DNA of 64,000 bases from Luteolibacter sp. LG18 (GTDB taxonomy: Bacteria > Verrucomicrobiota > Verrucomicrobiia > Verrucomicrobiales > Akkermansiaceae). How positions within the stretch are numbered: the stretch's first letter is position 1; each line of letters starts with the position of its first letter. The position numbers and the translations under genes were made by a program. Positions 27,775-36,839 of this stretch are shown here, piece after piece. The DNA lies in NCBI RefSeq assembly GCF_036322585.1, contig NZ_AP024600.1:2356001-2420000 (forward strand). Reading direction: 5' to 3'. The notes under the pieces were generated by a model, which saw only the letters and a list, made by a program, of their open reading frames with translations, ran no database searches and had not been told where the DNA came from.

Positions 27775-28614
27775 CTACTTGCGCATTCCCTTTAACCAGG
27801 CGGCCGCGGCATCCGGCCACAGCGAGCTCGGCTTGTCGGGATTGGGCTCGGAAATGCCGAAACCATGGCCGCCGGAGGCATAGACGTGCAGCTCGGCTTT
27901 CACCCCGGCTTCAGTCAGTTTTCGCCAAAGCTGGGCGCTGCCGTCCGCCGGATACTTGTCATCCGCGGCGTGGAAGAAGGCGGCGGGCGGCGAGTCCTTG
28001 GTCGGCGCGAACTCCGGCTTCAGCTTCCCTTCCTTGTCGGTCAGATAGGCCGGGTAGATCGCCACCACGAAATCCGGGCGCTCCGCCCCGGCGGGCATCG
28101 GTCCGTAGGCCGACTCCAGCACGAGGTGGCCGCCGGCGGAAAATCCGAGCACGCCGGTTTTGCCGTTGAACCCCTTCGCCTTCATCTCCGCGCGCACCTG
28201 GCGCAGTGCCTCGGCCAGATCCTGGCGCGGGCCCGCGTCGGCGGCATCGGTGTTGGCGGCAGGCACGCGGTAGTGCAGCACCGCCACGGTGATGCCTTCC
28301 TTGGCGAAACGCTCGGCCACCTTGTCGCCCTCCTTGTGGATCGCGAGGATCTTGTAGCCACCGCCGGGGCACACGATCAGCGCGCGGCCGTCGGGCTTTT
28401 CGGGATGGAACCACGTCAGCGTCGGCGCCGCCACGTCGGTCATCCGCTCGTCATCGTTCATCTTCCCGGTCGGCGCGGCTCCCTGTTGGACCGCGGGCAG
28501 CTCGCCGGGCGGCGTGCCTTTCCACAAGGGCACTTCGGGAGCGGCGTGGAGAACTCCAGCCGCGAACGGCCAGGCCAGGAGCAAAGGACGGAGGTAAAGA
28601 GGCATGATGGGCAT
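27775..28614 (-). CDS. Secreted alpha/beta-hydrolase (acetyl-xylan-esterase-like)
   Basis: A 279-residue protein with an N-terminal signal peptide (LLLAWPFAAGVLHAAPEV). The hydrolase has the oxyanion motif CPGGGYKIL, nucleophile elbow GFSAGG (Ser at about residue 158), and a C-terminal catalytic His in SGGHGFG. The layout matches the BD-FAE/dienelactone-hydrolase-like esterases that often remove acetyl or feruloyl groups from plant or algal polysaccharides. The substrate cannot be told from the sequence. ATG at 28614 or 28605 can serve as start; both keep the signal peptide. It lies 63 bases upstream of the DUF1592 gene and points the same way, so it could be co-transcribed with it. Confidence 0.85.
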   Translation of the reverse strand: MPIMPLYLRPLLLAWPFAAGVLHAAPEVPLWKGTPPGELPAVQQGAAPTGKMNDDERMTDVAAPTLTWFHPEKPDGRALIVCPGGGYKILAIHKEGDKVAERFAKEGITVAVLHYRVPAANTDAADAGPRQDLAEALRQVRAEMKAKGFNGKTGVLGFSAGGHLVLESAYGPMPAGAERPDFVVAIYPAYLTDKEGKLKPEFAPTKDSPPAAFFHAADDKYPADGSAQLWRKLTEAGVKAELHVYASGGHGFGISEPNPDKPSSLWPDAAAAWLKGMRK

Positions 28615-28682
28615 GCATACACCAAGCCCACGCCCCTTCTAGCAAATTGCGGGTAGTCCAAATGGGGTCCCCGCCTGCGGGG

Positions 28683-28934
28683 TCACACCACCCCGCGCTT
28701 CCGGAGGAACGGCACCAGCTCGTCCACGCCGAAATCAGCCAGCACCTCGCCGTGCCAGTCCATCGTCGGCGCCTTCGACTGGCCGGAGAGATCCACCATC
28801 TCCTGCATCGCCTCGCGGTTGCCGCTCACGACGATCGTCTCGACCTCGATCTTCTTCTTGTCGAGGTATTCGATCACGTCGTCGCACCACGGACAGCCGA
28901 TCTTGACGTAGAGGATGGGAAGTTCGGAGGACAT
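28683..28934 (-). CDS. Glutaredoxin
   Basis: An 83-residue GrxC-type glutaredoxin with the dithiol site Cys14-Pro-Trp-Cys17 (the common motif is CPYC) and the cis-Pro segment KAPTMDW, followed by a GVDELVPFL helix. It reduces protein or glutathione disulfides in the cytoplasm. No signal peptide. It begins 13 bases after the tyrS stop on the same strand and should be its operon partner. Confidence 0.92.
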   Translation of the reverse strand: MSSELPILYVKIGCPWCDDVIEYLDKKKIEVETIVVSGNREAMQEMVDLSGQSKAPTMDWHGEVLADFGVDELVPFLRKRGVV

Positions 28935-28947
28935 GGAATGAGGCGGG

Positions 28948-30135
28948 TTAGATGAAGCGGACCGCGTGCTTCTTCGAGAGCTTCAGCACGTCGCCCGCCT
29001 GCACCGATACGGCGGCGGAGGGGTCCGTCAACTTCTCGCCATTGAGCTGCACCGAGCCGGTGGTGATGAACTGCTTGCGCAGCTCGCCGTTGGACTTCTC
29101 GGTGTCGAAGGCGGCCTTGAAACAGTGGGCGGAGAGCACCAGTACGGTCGCTTCCGCCGGGAGATCGGCGAGGGCCAGCTCCGGCAGGTCGGCCGCGGCC
29201 AGGTCCTTCTTCGAGAAGCGGGTATCCCAGTCCGCGCGGGCGGCGGTGCCCGCCTCCGCGCCGTGGTAGCGTGAGGTGAGTTTCTCCGCAAGGGCCTTCT
29301 TCGCCTCCATCGGATGGACGTCCGGGGAAAGGGTTTCCCCCAGCAGGAGCTGGTAGTAGCGCGCCATCAGGGTGTCGGACACGCTCATCAGCTTGCCGAA
29401 CATCTCCTGCGGCGCGTCGTTCACACCGACGTAGTTGCCGTAGGACTTCGACATCTTTTTCACGCCGTCGAGGCCCTCCAGCAGCGGCACGACCATCACC
29501 ACCTGCTGCGGCTGGCCTTCCTCCTTCTGCAGGTCCCGGCCCACGAGGATGTTGAAAAGCTGGTCGGTGCCGCCGATCTCGACGTCGGCGCGGATCTCCA
29601 CCGAATCCCAGCCCTGCATGATCGGGTACTGGAGCTCGTGCAGGCGCACTTCCTGGGCGGAGTCGAGGCGGGTGCGGAAGTCCTCGCGCTGGAGCATCTG
29701 CTGGAGCGTCACGCGGGAGTTGAGCTTCAGGACCTCTTCAAAGGTCATTTTCCGGAACCAGTCGCCATTGTAGACGACCTCGGTTTTCTCGGGATCGAGG
29801 ATCTTGAACGCCTGGGTGGTGTAGGTCTCGGCGTTCGCCAGCACCTCGTCGCGGGTGAGCGGCGGGCGGGTCACCGAGCGGCCGGACGGGTCGCCGATGG
29901 TGGCGGTGAAGTCTCCGATCAGCAGCACCGCCTGGTGGCCGAGTTCCTGGAACTGGCGGAGTTTCTCGAGCGCCACGGTGTGGCCGAAGTGGATGTCCGG
30001 CGCGGTCGGGTCCACGCCCAGCTTCACGCGCAGCGGGCGGGCGAGCGCGAGTTTGTCGGCGAGTTCCTTTTCCGAGAGCACCTTGGCGGTGCCGGCGGTG
30101 AGCAGGCGGAGTTGTTCGGCGGCCGGGAGCGACAT
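28948..30135 (-). CDS. tyrS: Tyrosyl-tRNA synthetase
   Basis: About 395 residues from the ATG at 30135. The class I signatures are HFGH (residues 49-52, the HIGH site) and KKMSKSYGN; the tyrosine pocket segment PIMQGWDSVEI and the GGTDQLFNI loop are also typical. A C-terminal S4-like RNA-binding domain (GSVQLNGEKLTDPSAAVSVQAGDVLKL) is present, as in the TyrZ-like group. It charges tRNA-Tyr. The open frame extends to 30264, but that region lacks family similarity and the ATG at 30135 gives the normal N-terminus. The glutaredoxin gene follows it. Confidence 0.97.
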   Translation of the reverse strand: MSLPAAEQLRLLTAGTAKVLSEKELADKLALARPLRVKLGVDPTAPDIHFGHTVALEKLRQFQELGHQAVLLIGDFTATIGDPSGRSVTRPPLTRDEVLANAETYTTQAFKILDPEKTEVVYNGDWFRKMTFEEVLKLNSRVTLQQMLQREDFRTRLDSAQEVRLHELQYPIMQGWDSVEIRADVEIGGTDQLFNILVGRDLQKEEGQPQQVVMVVPLLEGLDGVKKMSKSYGNYVGVNDAPQEMFGKLMSVSDTLMARYYQLLLGETLSPDVHPMEAKKALAEKLTSRYHGAEAGTAARADWDTRFSKKDLAAADLPELALADLPAEATVLVLSAHCFKAAFDTEKSNGELRKQFITTGSVQLNGEKLTDPSAAVSVQAGDVLKLSKKHAVRFI

Positions 30136-30236
30136 GCGCGGGACGCTAGTGGGGGCCGCTGGCGGAGTCCAGAGCGCAGACGCGGCGAGTTTCCGGCCCC
30201 CTCCCGGCGGGTGGAAACGCCCCCGCAAAACGTGGA

Positions 30237-30265
30237 TTGCAAATTCTCCAACAGTCAGATACAAC
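30237..30265 (+). promoter_or_regulatory. Candidate sigma-70 promoter of the beta-strand-repeat gene
   Basis: TTGCAA (30237-30242) and TACAAC (30260-30265) are spaced by 17 bases, which would place the transcription start about 30 bases before the ATG at 30301. Each box matches the consensus at four of six positions only. Confidence 0.3.
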
Positions 30266-30300
30266 GATACTCCCCCAAAATCCTTTAACCCCGCTTTCCC

Positions 30301-33300
30301 ATGAAGACGAAGTTCGTTGGTCGTGGTTTGTGGTTTGTTTCTCCGGCCATTACGGTGGCCTTCTCGCTGGTCCTGCCCCCCACCGCCAGGGCCGTGAATG
30401 TCGTCAAGGCGAACAACACGACCGCCTTGAACGCGACCGGCAGTTGGTCCGGTGGAGTGGTTCCTGGCACCGGTGACACCGCCCTCTGGAATTCCACGGT
30501 CGCCTCCGGCAACGCAGCCGTGTCGATTGGCGACAACCTGGCCTGGGGAGGACTCCAGATCGGTGATGGCACCAATCCTGGCGCGAACATCACCATCAAT
30601 GCCACCACCGGCAAGGTGATGTCTCTCGGGTCCGCCGGAATCGTGCTCAACACCACCGGCACCAGTCCGCGCAGCCTCACCGTCAATGCCGACACCGACC
30701 TGTCGGCGAGCCAGGTTTGGAACGTCGGGGGCACCCTTTTCTTCAACCAGACCGGTGCCCTGTCCGGTGTGAGCGGCTTGCTCCTGACGAAGTCCGGCAC
30801 CGGAGCGGCCACCCTGGCGTCCCAGACGTCCACCTATGCCGGCAAGTTCCTCGTCAATGGCGGCGTGCTCGGCATTAGCGGGGATCTCGCGTTCGGCCCC
30901 GTGCCCGGAGCCGCCCAGGCGGATTACCTGACCCTGGACGGGGGCGTTCTCGCGAACATGACGGTGGCGACTTCCAGCACTGTCTTCACCTCGGGCTTCG
31001 ATGTGAGCCTCAATGCCAACCGCGGCATCACCTTGGGTGCCGGCGGCGGCACCATCCAGACCGGCTATGGTCGAACCGTGACCATTGCCGGGGCGATCAC
31101 CGGCGCGGGCAATCTCATCAAGACCGACATCGGCACCCTCGTGCTGGCCGGGGCCAGCAACTACAGCGGCACCACCACGGTGAACTCAAACGCCGGCACG
31201 CTGAAGATCACCGGTTCGCTCACCTCGGATGTCACGGTGAACCTGAATTCCACCATCACCGGCTCGGGTTCCAGTTTGGGCTCCCTGTCGCTGCTGAACA
31301 ACTCCACCTTGTTGGTGGGGTCCTCGATCCTGACTTTCAACACCGTCAGCGCCGCCGGCACCGTCAATCTCGTCCTCGCCAATCCATCCCCCACCGTCGG
31401 CACCAAGACCGTCGACCTCATCAAATACGGGGTGGGCGTTGCCATAGGCACCGGCAGCTACAACATCGCGGGCTTCCGGAATTCCTCCATCACCAACGAT
31501 CTGGTCAATGCCAAGCTGGTTCTGCAGTACGACGTCTCGTTGCTCACCTGGGACGTGGCGAACACCACCTGGTCCACCAGTGCCAATTTTGCCGCCGGCC
31601 CGATCACTTTCCAATCGGGCGACTCGGTCATCTTCGACACTGCCGACGCGGTCACCATCTCGGGGATCGTCTATCCATCCGCGCTGTTGGTGAACAACAC
31701 CTCCGGCACCGTGTCCATGACCGGGACCGGGGTCATCGCCGGTGGCACCACGGTGACCAAGGAGGGGGCCGGCACCTTCCTCCTGTCCACGCCGAATACC
31801 TTCCTGGGGCAGACCTTGGTCAACGCCGGTATCCTGCAACTGGGCAACGCCAATGCCCTGGGGGCATCCGGCATCGGGAACGAGACGCTTGTGGCCACCG
31901 GGGCAACCCTGGACGTCAACGGCCAGTCGCTGAACTCCGCGACCATTTCGGAAATCATCAAGATCGAGGGCGATGGTGTCAGCAGCCTCGGGTCATTGGT
32001 CAACAACGGCTCGAGCCAGATCAACGCCCTGAACAACCTGACGCTGACGGCCAACGCCTCCGTTGGCGGCACGGCCCGGTTCGACATCCGCAGCGCGAAC
32101 GGAGCCCCCACCTCTTTTCTGGAAATGGGGAATTTCACCCTGACCAAGATCGGTGCCAACCAGGTCAGTGTGGTCGGCACGCCGATTTCGCAGGGGAATA
32201 TCGTCATCAACGCTGGCACCCTCAGCTTGGAAAGCACGACCTCCACCGCGGGCACCGGCACCATCACCATCGCCGCCACCGGCACACTGGGCATTTATGC
32301 AAACGTGGCTGGCGGAGTCACCTGGCCCATCACGTCGAATGGCGGCACCATCAACAACCTGGGTTCGGCGGCCACGCTCAGCAGCACCATCGCTCTCGCC
32401 ACCGGCACCACCACCACGATCACCGGCTCCGCCGGCACCACCTTGCCCAGCGCCATCACCGGCACCGGGGACCTGCTCAAGACCGGTTCCAGTTCCTACA
32501 CGTTTGCCTCCACGAAGGCCTTCACTGGCAAGATCACCGTCAACCAAGGCACCCTCGTCCAGGATGCGACGGGCAACCTCGGCGGCACGCCTCCCAGTTT
32601 TGTCGCGGACGGTCTGACGCTCAACGGCGGCGCGATCAGCAACTCCGGCAGCCAGATCGTCGGGGTCACCATTCCCGCGAACCGTGGGGTAACCCTTGGC
32701 GCTTCCGGAGGCACCATCATCGGGGACAGCACCAGCGGCAACTTCGGCATCACCGTGTCGAGTGTGATCACCGGGTCCGGGTTGCTCACGAAATCGGGTG
32801 GGGGTTACGTCCAGTTGAGCGGGGCGAACACCTACACCGGTGGCACGACCGTCTCCAACGGCTCCGCGACCTCCGCCACCCACGGGGCCATCGACCTGAA
32901 CAACGCCAGCGGCCTCGGCACAGGCAACCTCACCTACACTCACACCGGCAGCATCACCGGCCTTCGTTTCCAAGTGGATGCCACCCTCGCCAACAACATC
33001 ACCTTCAGCAGCAGCGCCGTCACCAACCGCTTCCTCCTCGATGCGTCCCGGAACATCGTGCTCAACGGTGTTCTGGCCGGCGGCAACGCCGGAGGCACCT
33101 GGCAACTCGACATCAACGCCACTTCCACCCTGACCCTGGCGGGCAACAGCACCTACATCGGGACCACCAAGCTGAACTCCGGCAAGCTGATCGTGTCGAC
33201 GTATGACACCGCGCTCGGTACCAGCACCCTCCAGTTCGCGGGCAATGCGACCCTCGCCACCGGGGGCGTCAGCGCCGCCCGGACGCTTGCCAACGCGATG

Positions 33301-36300
33301 ACGATCAATTCCGGCATCACCGCCACCCTCGATGCCAGCGTGGGGGCGCTCACGCTGAACGGGCCAATTGGAGGAAGCGGCAATCTGATCCAGACGGTCA
33401 ACGGAGTGGTCACCCTCGGTGGGGCGAATACCTACACCGGCACCACGACCTACAATCTCGGGCTCCTCACCCTGGACTACACCAACCAGAACAACTCCAA
33501 GCTGGCGGACGGGGCGTTGCTGACGCTCAACGGCAGCGCCGTCATGCTGAACGGTGGCTCCCACACAGAACTCACGGGAGGCACCACTTTCAGCGGGTTC
33601 ACCAGCATCGGCCGCAGCAGCGGCAGTTCGAGGATCGCACTGGGGGCCATCACCCGCATCAATGGCCAGCTCGATATTGCCCTCACAACCCCCACCAGCC
33701 TCGCGACCACCTCCACGGCCAATGTCAACGGGCTCCTGCCCGGGGTGATCCTGGGAGGATCGAGCCTGGCGATGAACGACGGCAGCGGGAACATCGTGCC
33801 TTACACCGGGTTCGCGGACCTCGTCCGCCTCGGAGGGGTGGTCGCCAACAACGGCACCCTCAACCAGCGGATCGTCGAGGGTGGTGTCTCGGGCAATGTC
33901 ACCCTGGCGGCGGCCACCACCGACACGAACACTTTGACCGTCGGCACGACTTCCGCGCTCGCCACCATCAGCGGTGCCACCACGCTCCGGCTGGGGTCGC
34001 TCGGCTCCCTGGTGGCCACCTCCAGCAGTGGGGGCCTCTCGGTCACCGTCTCGACCCTGACCGCGGGTGGACCCACGATCGACATCGCGGGCGAGCTGGT
34101 GCTCAACAATTCCCAGGCCTCCGTTCCCATGAGCATCAGTTCGGTGCTGGCGGACAACGGCACGGGGGTCGTGAGTGTGACCAAGGTGGGCGCGGGAACC
34201 ACGGTGCTGACCGGGATCAACACCGCCTCCGGCGGCTACACCGTCGGCGCGGGTATCCTCCAGGTCGGAGATAGCTCCACCACCGGCGCGACCGCCACCC
34301 TCGGGATCAATGCTTCCGTGACCATGCAGTCGGCCACGATGCTGATTCTCAACGACCGCGTCGCGACCAGCAGCAACGTTGACTGTGTGGGAGCCATCGG
34401 GGGAGCTGGCAGCGTCACTTACAATGGTGTCAACGGACCGGCTCCGAACGGCGGTCTGAGTGCTTACACGGTCAACAACGCCAGTACCTACACGGGTGGC
34501 ACCACGATCAACAACGCCCGTGCCAACGCGAGCAGCGCCACCGCCTTTGGCACAGGAGCCGCGACGGTCAATGCGGGCGGCCAGATCTATGTGTCCACGA
34601 ACAGCCTGACCTTCGCCAACAACCTGGATGTGAAAGGCAACGGGTGGTATGAGAACGCTGGCACCGTGCAAAACGGGGCGATCCGGGTGGACGGAAACTC
34701 GGTGGTCTTCTCGGGGGCCGTCAATCTCTCCGCGGACACACGCATCGGTGCTGGGTCCGGTGCCTCTCCGGGGCCGGTGTTCTCCGGCCCGATGACCGGA
34801 AACGCGGGACTGGAGATCAATGGTGCCACCAATGTCAGCGGCACCGTGATCCTGTCCGGTACCAACAGTTACACCGGCCTCACCAAAATCACCACGGGTA
34901 TCCTGCAGATCGGAAACGGCGGAACCACGGGCACCCTTGGCACCGGTAGCGTGACGAACAATGCCGCCCTGCGTTTCAACCGAACCAATGCCTCCATTGT
35001 GGCGAACAACATCGGGGGCACGGGCACGGTGACCCACACCGGAACCGGCACCACCACCTTGACCGGCACGAACAATTACACCGGTGGCACCACTCTCACG
35101 GCCGGCACGCTCTCTCTCGGATCGACCGACGCGATCGGCACCACCGGCACGATCAGCTTCGGCGGAGGGACTCTCCAGTTCACTGTCGCCAACACCACCG
35201 ACTATTCGAGCCGCTTTTCCCAAGCTTCGGGCCAAACCTACCGGTTGGATACCAACAGCCAGCTCGTGTCGATCGCGACGGCCCTGACCGGGCCATCCGG
35301 CAGCCTGATCAAGATCGGCCAGGGGTCGCTGGTGCTCACCAATGCCGCCAATACCTTGCCCTCGGGCATCACGATCGCGGATAATGGTGGAACGCTGCTG
35401 GTGATGACCCCGGGTGCCCTGGGGACGGGTACGGTGACCTTCAGCAAGACCGGGGTCAATACCGGCACCTTGGCATTGCAGCTCACAGGCTCGAACACCC
35501 TTTCCACCACCTTCAACGCCGCGTCCTCCACCAGTTCGTCGGCCGGTGGTACTCCCAATATCCAGAATGTGAGCGGGAACACCAAGCTCGTCGGCAACCT
35601 GACGGTGACCGGCACGGGCGGCAATGGGTTCAATATCCAATCGGACGCGGGAGTTGGGAACTTCCTCGAACTGGCAGGCACGCTCGGCGTCGGACCGGCC
35701 CTTACGACCGGCAGGACCAACACCCTGACGGGAGCGGGAAATGGGTTGGTCAGCGGGGTGATCCAGGACAGCACCACCAATCCAGCCGCCACCATGGGCG
35801 TGACGAAGGATGGCACCGGCACCTGGACCCTCACCGGCACGAACACCTACACGGGGTCGACGACCGTGAACGGCGGCATCCTGTCCCTCGTCACAGCGTA
35901 TCTGGCGGATACCTCCACCGTGAATATCGCGGCCACCGGAGCGACCTTGAACCTCAACTACGTGGGCACCGACACCATCAACCAGCTCAACTTCGGAGGA
36001 GTGCTGCAACAGGCGGGAACCTGGGGTTCGCCGTCATCCGCGGCCGCCCACAAGACCACCCGGATCACCGGCACCGGCATCCTCAATGTGCTCACCGGAG
36101 CCCCGTCCACGCCTTATGACACATGGATGAGCCTTTATGGGCTCACCTACGGCCTGAATGACGGCAAGGGCCAGGATCCGGACAACGACGGTTCCAACAA
36201 CCTGGCGGAATTCGCCTTCGACGGGAATCCGTTGTCCGGAGTGAGCAGTGGCAAAATCCGGGTCAAGGTGGCGACCTTGGGACCGGATCAGGTGCTGACC

Positions 36301-36585
36301 TTGACGCTGCCGGTGTTCACGGGAGTGACCTTCAGCTCGCCGGATGGAATGGAGATGGTCTCAACGGCCGCGGTCAACGGGGTGATCTACCATATCCAGG
36401 GTTCGGCGGACCTGGGGACCTTCGAGCTGTCGGTTTCCGAACTCAGCCCCGGGGACTCGGCCGCGGTGCAGGCGACCTTGTCGCTACCGGTTTTGGACGC
36501 CGGATGGACCTACCGCACCTTCCGCACGGCGGGGACTGTTGCCTTGGACACCAAGAACTTCATGCGCGCCAAGGTGAACGAATGA
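30301..36585 (+). CDS. Giant autotransporter-associated beta-strand-repeat protein
   Basis: A 2,094-residue exported protein (signal peptide to about residue 31, LPPTARA/VN). It is low in charge and cysteine and very rich in Gly, Thr, Ser, Asn and Ala. Repeats of the PATR/autotransporter-associated type recur through the body: G-x-NTYTGGTTVxNG, GTNSYTGLTKITTG, GTNNYTGGTTLTAG and GTNTYTGSTTVNGG, each joined to strands such as LTKSGTGAATLAS and ILQIGNGG; they should fold as a long right-handed beta-helix. No C-terminal translocator barrel is present. Instead the last 150 residues are a DPDNDGSNNLAEFAF calcium-type loop and a beta-sandwich ending VALDTKNFMRAKVNE. The protein is likely a surface-layer fibre or adhesin. 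Its own repeats make long antisense frames that are not genes. Confidence 0.93.
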   Translation: MKTKFVGRGLWFVSPAITVAFSLVLPPTARAVNVVKANNTTALNATGSWSGGVVPGTGDTALWNSTVASGNAAVSIGDNLAWGGLQIGDGTNPGANITINATTGKVMSLGSAGIVLNTTGTSPRSLTVNADTDLSASQVWNVGGTLFFNQTGALSGVSGLLLTKSGTGAATLASQTSTYAGKFLVNGGVLGISGDLAFGPVPGAAQADYLTLDGGVLANMTVATSSTVFTSGFDVSLNANRGITLGAGGGTIQTGYGRTVTIAGAITGAGNLIKTDIGTLVLAGASNYSGTTTVNSNAGTLKITGSLTSDVTVNLNSTITGSGSSLGSLSLLNNSTLLVGSSILTFNTVSAAGTVNLVLANPSPTVGTKTVDLIKYGVGVAIGTGSYNIAGFRNSSITNDLVNAKLVLQYDVSLLTWDVANTTWSTSANFAAGPITFQSGDSVIFDTADAVTISGIVYPSALLVNNTSGTVSMTGTGVIAGGTTVTKEGAGTFLLSTPNTFLGQTLVNAGILQLGNANALGASGIGNETLVATGATLDVNGQSLNSATISEIIKIEGDGVSSLGSLVNNGSSQINALNNLTLTANASVGGTARFDIRSANGAPTSFLEMGNFTLTKIGANQVSVVGTPISQGNIVINAGTLSLESTTSTAGTGTITIAATGTLGIYANVAGGVTWPITSNGGTINNLGSAATLSSTIALATGTTTTITGSAGTTLPSAITGTGDLLKTGSSSYTFASTKAFTGKITVNQGTLVQDATGNLGGTPPSFVADGLTLNGGAISNSGSQIVGVTIPANRGVTLGASGGTIIGDSTSGNFGITVSSVITGSGLLTKSGGGYVQLSGANTYTGGTTVSNGSATSATHGAIDLNNASGLGTGNLTYTHTGSITGLRFQVDATLANNITFSSSAVTNRFLLDASRNIVLNGVLAGGNAGGTWQLDINATSTLTLAGNSTYIGTTKLNSGKLIVSTYDTALGTSTLQFAGNATLATGGVSAARTLANAMTINSGITATLDASVGALTLNGPIGGSGNLIQTVNGVVTLGGANTYTGTTTYNLGLLTLDYTNQNNSKLADGALLTLNGSAVMLNGGSHTELTGGTTFSGFTSIGRSSGSSRIALGAITRINGQLDIALTTPTSLATTSTANVNGLLPGVILGGSSLAMNDGSGNIVPYTGFADLVRLGGVVANNGTLNQRIVEGGVSGNVTLAAATTDTNTLTVGTTSALATISGATTLRLGSLGSLVATSSSGGLSVTVSTLTAGGPTIDIAGELVLNNSQASVPMSISSVLADNGTGVVSVTKVGAGTTVLTGINTASGGYTVGAGILQVGDSSTTGATATLGINASVTMQSATMLILNDRVATSSNVDCVGAIGGAGSVTYNGVNGPAPNGGLSAYTVNNASTYTGGTTINNARANASSATAFGTGAATVNAGGQIYVSTNSLTFANNLDVKGNGWYENAGTVQNGAIRVDGNSVVFSGAVNLSADTRIGAGSGASPGPVFSGPMTGNAGLEINGATNVSGTVILSGTNSYTGLTKITTGILQIGNGGTTGTLGTGSVTNNAALRFNRTNASIVANNIGGTGTVTHTGTGTTTLTGTNNYTGGTTLTAGTLSLGSTDAIGTTGTISFGGGTLQFTVANTTDYSSRFSQASGQTYRLDTNSQLVSIATALTGPSGSLIKIGQGSLVLTNAANTLPSGITIADNGGTLLVMTPGALGTGTVTFSKTGVNTGTLALQLTGSNTLSTTFNAASSTSSSAGGTPNIQNVSGNTKLVGNLTVTGTGGNGFNIQSDAGVGNFLELAGTLGVGPALTTGRTNTLTGAGNGLVSGVIQDSTTNPAATMGVTKDGTGTWTLTGTNTYTGSTTVNGGILSLVTAYLADTSTVNIAATGATLNLNYVGTDTINQLNFGGVLQQAGTWGSPSSAAAHKTTRITGTGILNVLTGAPSTPYDTWMSLYGLTYGLNDGKGQDPDNDGSNNLAEFAFDGNPLSGVSSGKIRVKVATLGPDQVLTLTLPVFTGVTFSSPDGMEMVSTAAVNGVIYHIQGSADLGTFELSVSELSPGDSAAVQATLSLPVLDAGWTYRTFRTAGTVALDTKNFMRAKVNE
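31140..35880 (+). repeat. Degenerate in-frame repeats of the beta-strand gene
   Basis: Copies of a short unit coding for (N)-T/S-Y-T-G-G/T-T-T recur at about 31153, 32824, 33145, 33424, 34479, 34860, 35064 and 35836. They are diverged in DNA but share the core ACCTACACCGG. These are coding repeats, not a mobile element. Confidence 0.8.
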
Positions 36586-36776
36586 TGGCATGGACCACCT
36601 AGGCCGCTCATTGGCGAATTGACCAAAAAAAGTATGCAGAAAAGTGGACAAATGTTGGTTGCAACATCGTTAAGCCGGTGTAGTAATTGTCGGCAATTGG
36701 GTTGCGCGCAATAAATCGTGCGCTCCCGGTGTCTCATGAGGCACCCACCAGCTTTCTTGGGTACATGCAATGAACG
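36586..36776. other. AT-richer intergenic stretch, possible 3' RNA
   Basis: This 190-base gap follows the giant gene and precedes a strong terminator. It is clearly lower in GC than its surroundings and has two small palindromes: TGTTG-GTTG-CAACA (36653-36666) and GGTGTCTCATGAGGCACC (near 36728-36745). No open frame of note. It could be a long 3' UTR or a small RNA ending at the terminator. Confidence 0.35.
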
Positions 36777-36812
36777 AAAGAGACCGGACGGGAAACCGTC
36801 CGGTCTTTTTTT
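36777..36812. terminator. Strong bidirectional terminator
   Basis: An 11-bp perfect stem (AGACCGGACGG at 36781-36791 with 36796-36806, GAAA loop), A-tract before and seven T after. It stands between the convergent genes ending at 36585 and 36840. Confidence 0.9.
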
Positions 36813-36839
36813 GCTCGATGGGATCTGACGAATTGAGAA

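Noticed and set aside
31993-36009. A 1,338-codon reverse-strand open frame opposite the beta-strand-repeat gene
   Set aside because: It mirrors the Gly/Thr/Asn-rich coding repeats, has no family motif, and arises from the absence of stop codons in the complement of GC-rich repeats.
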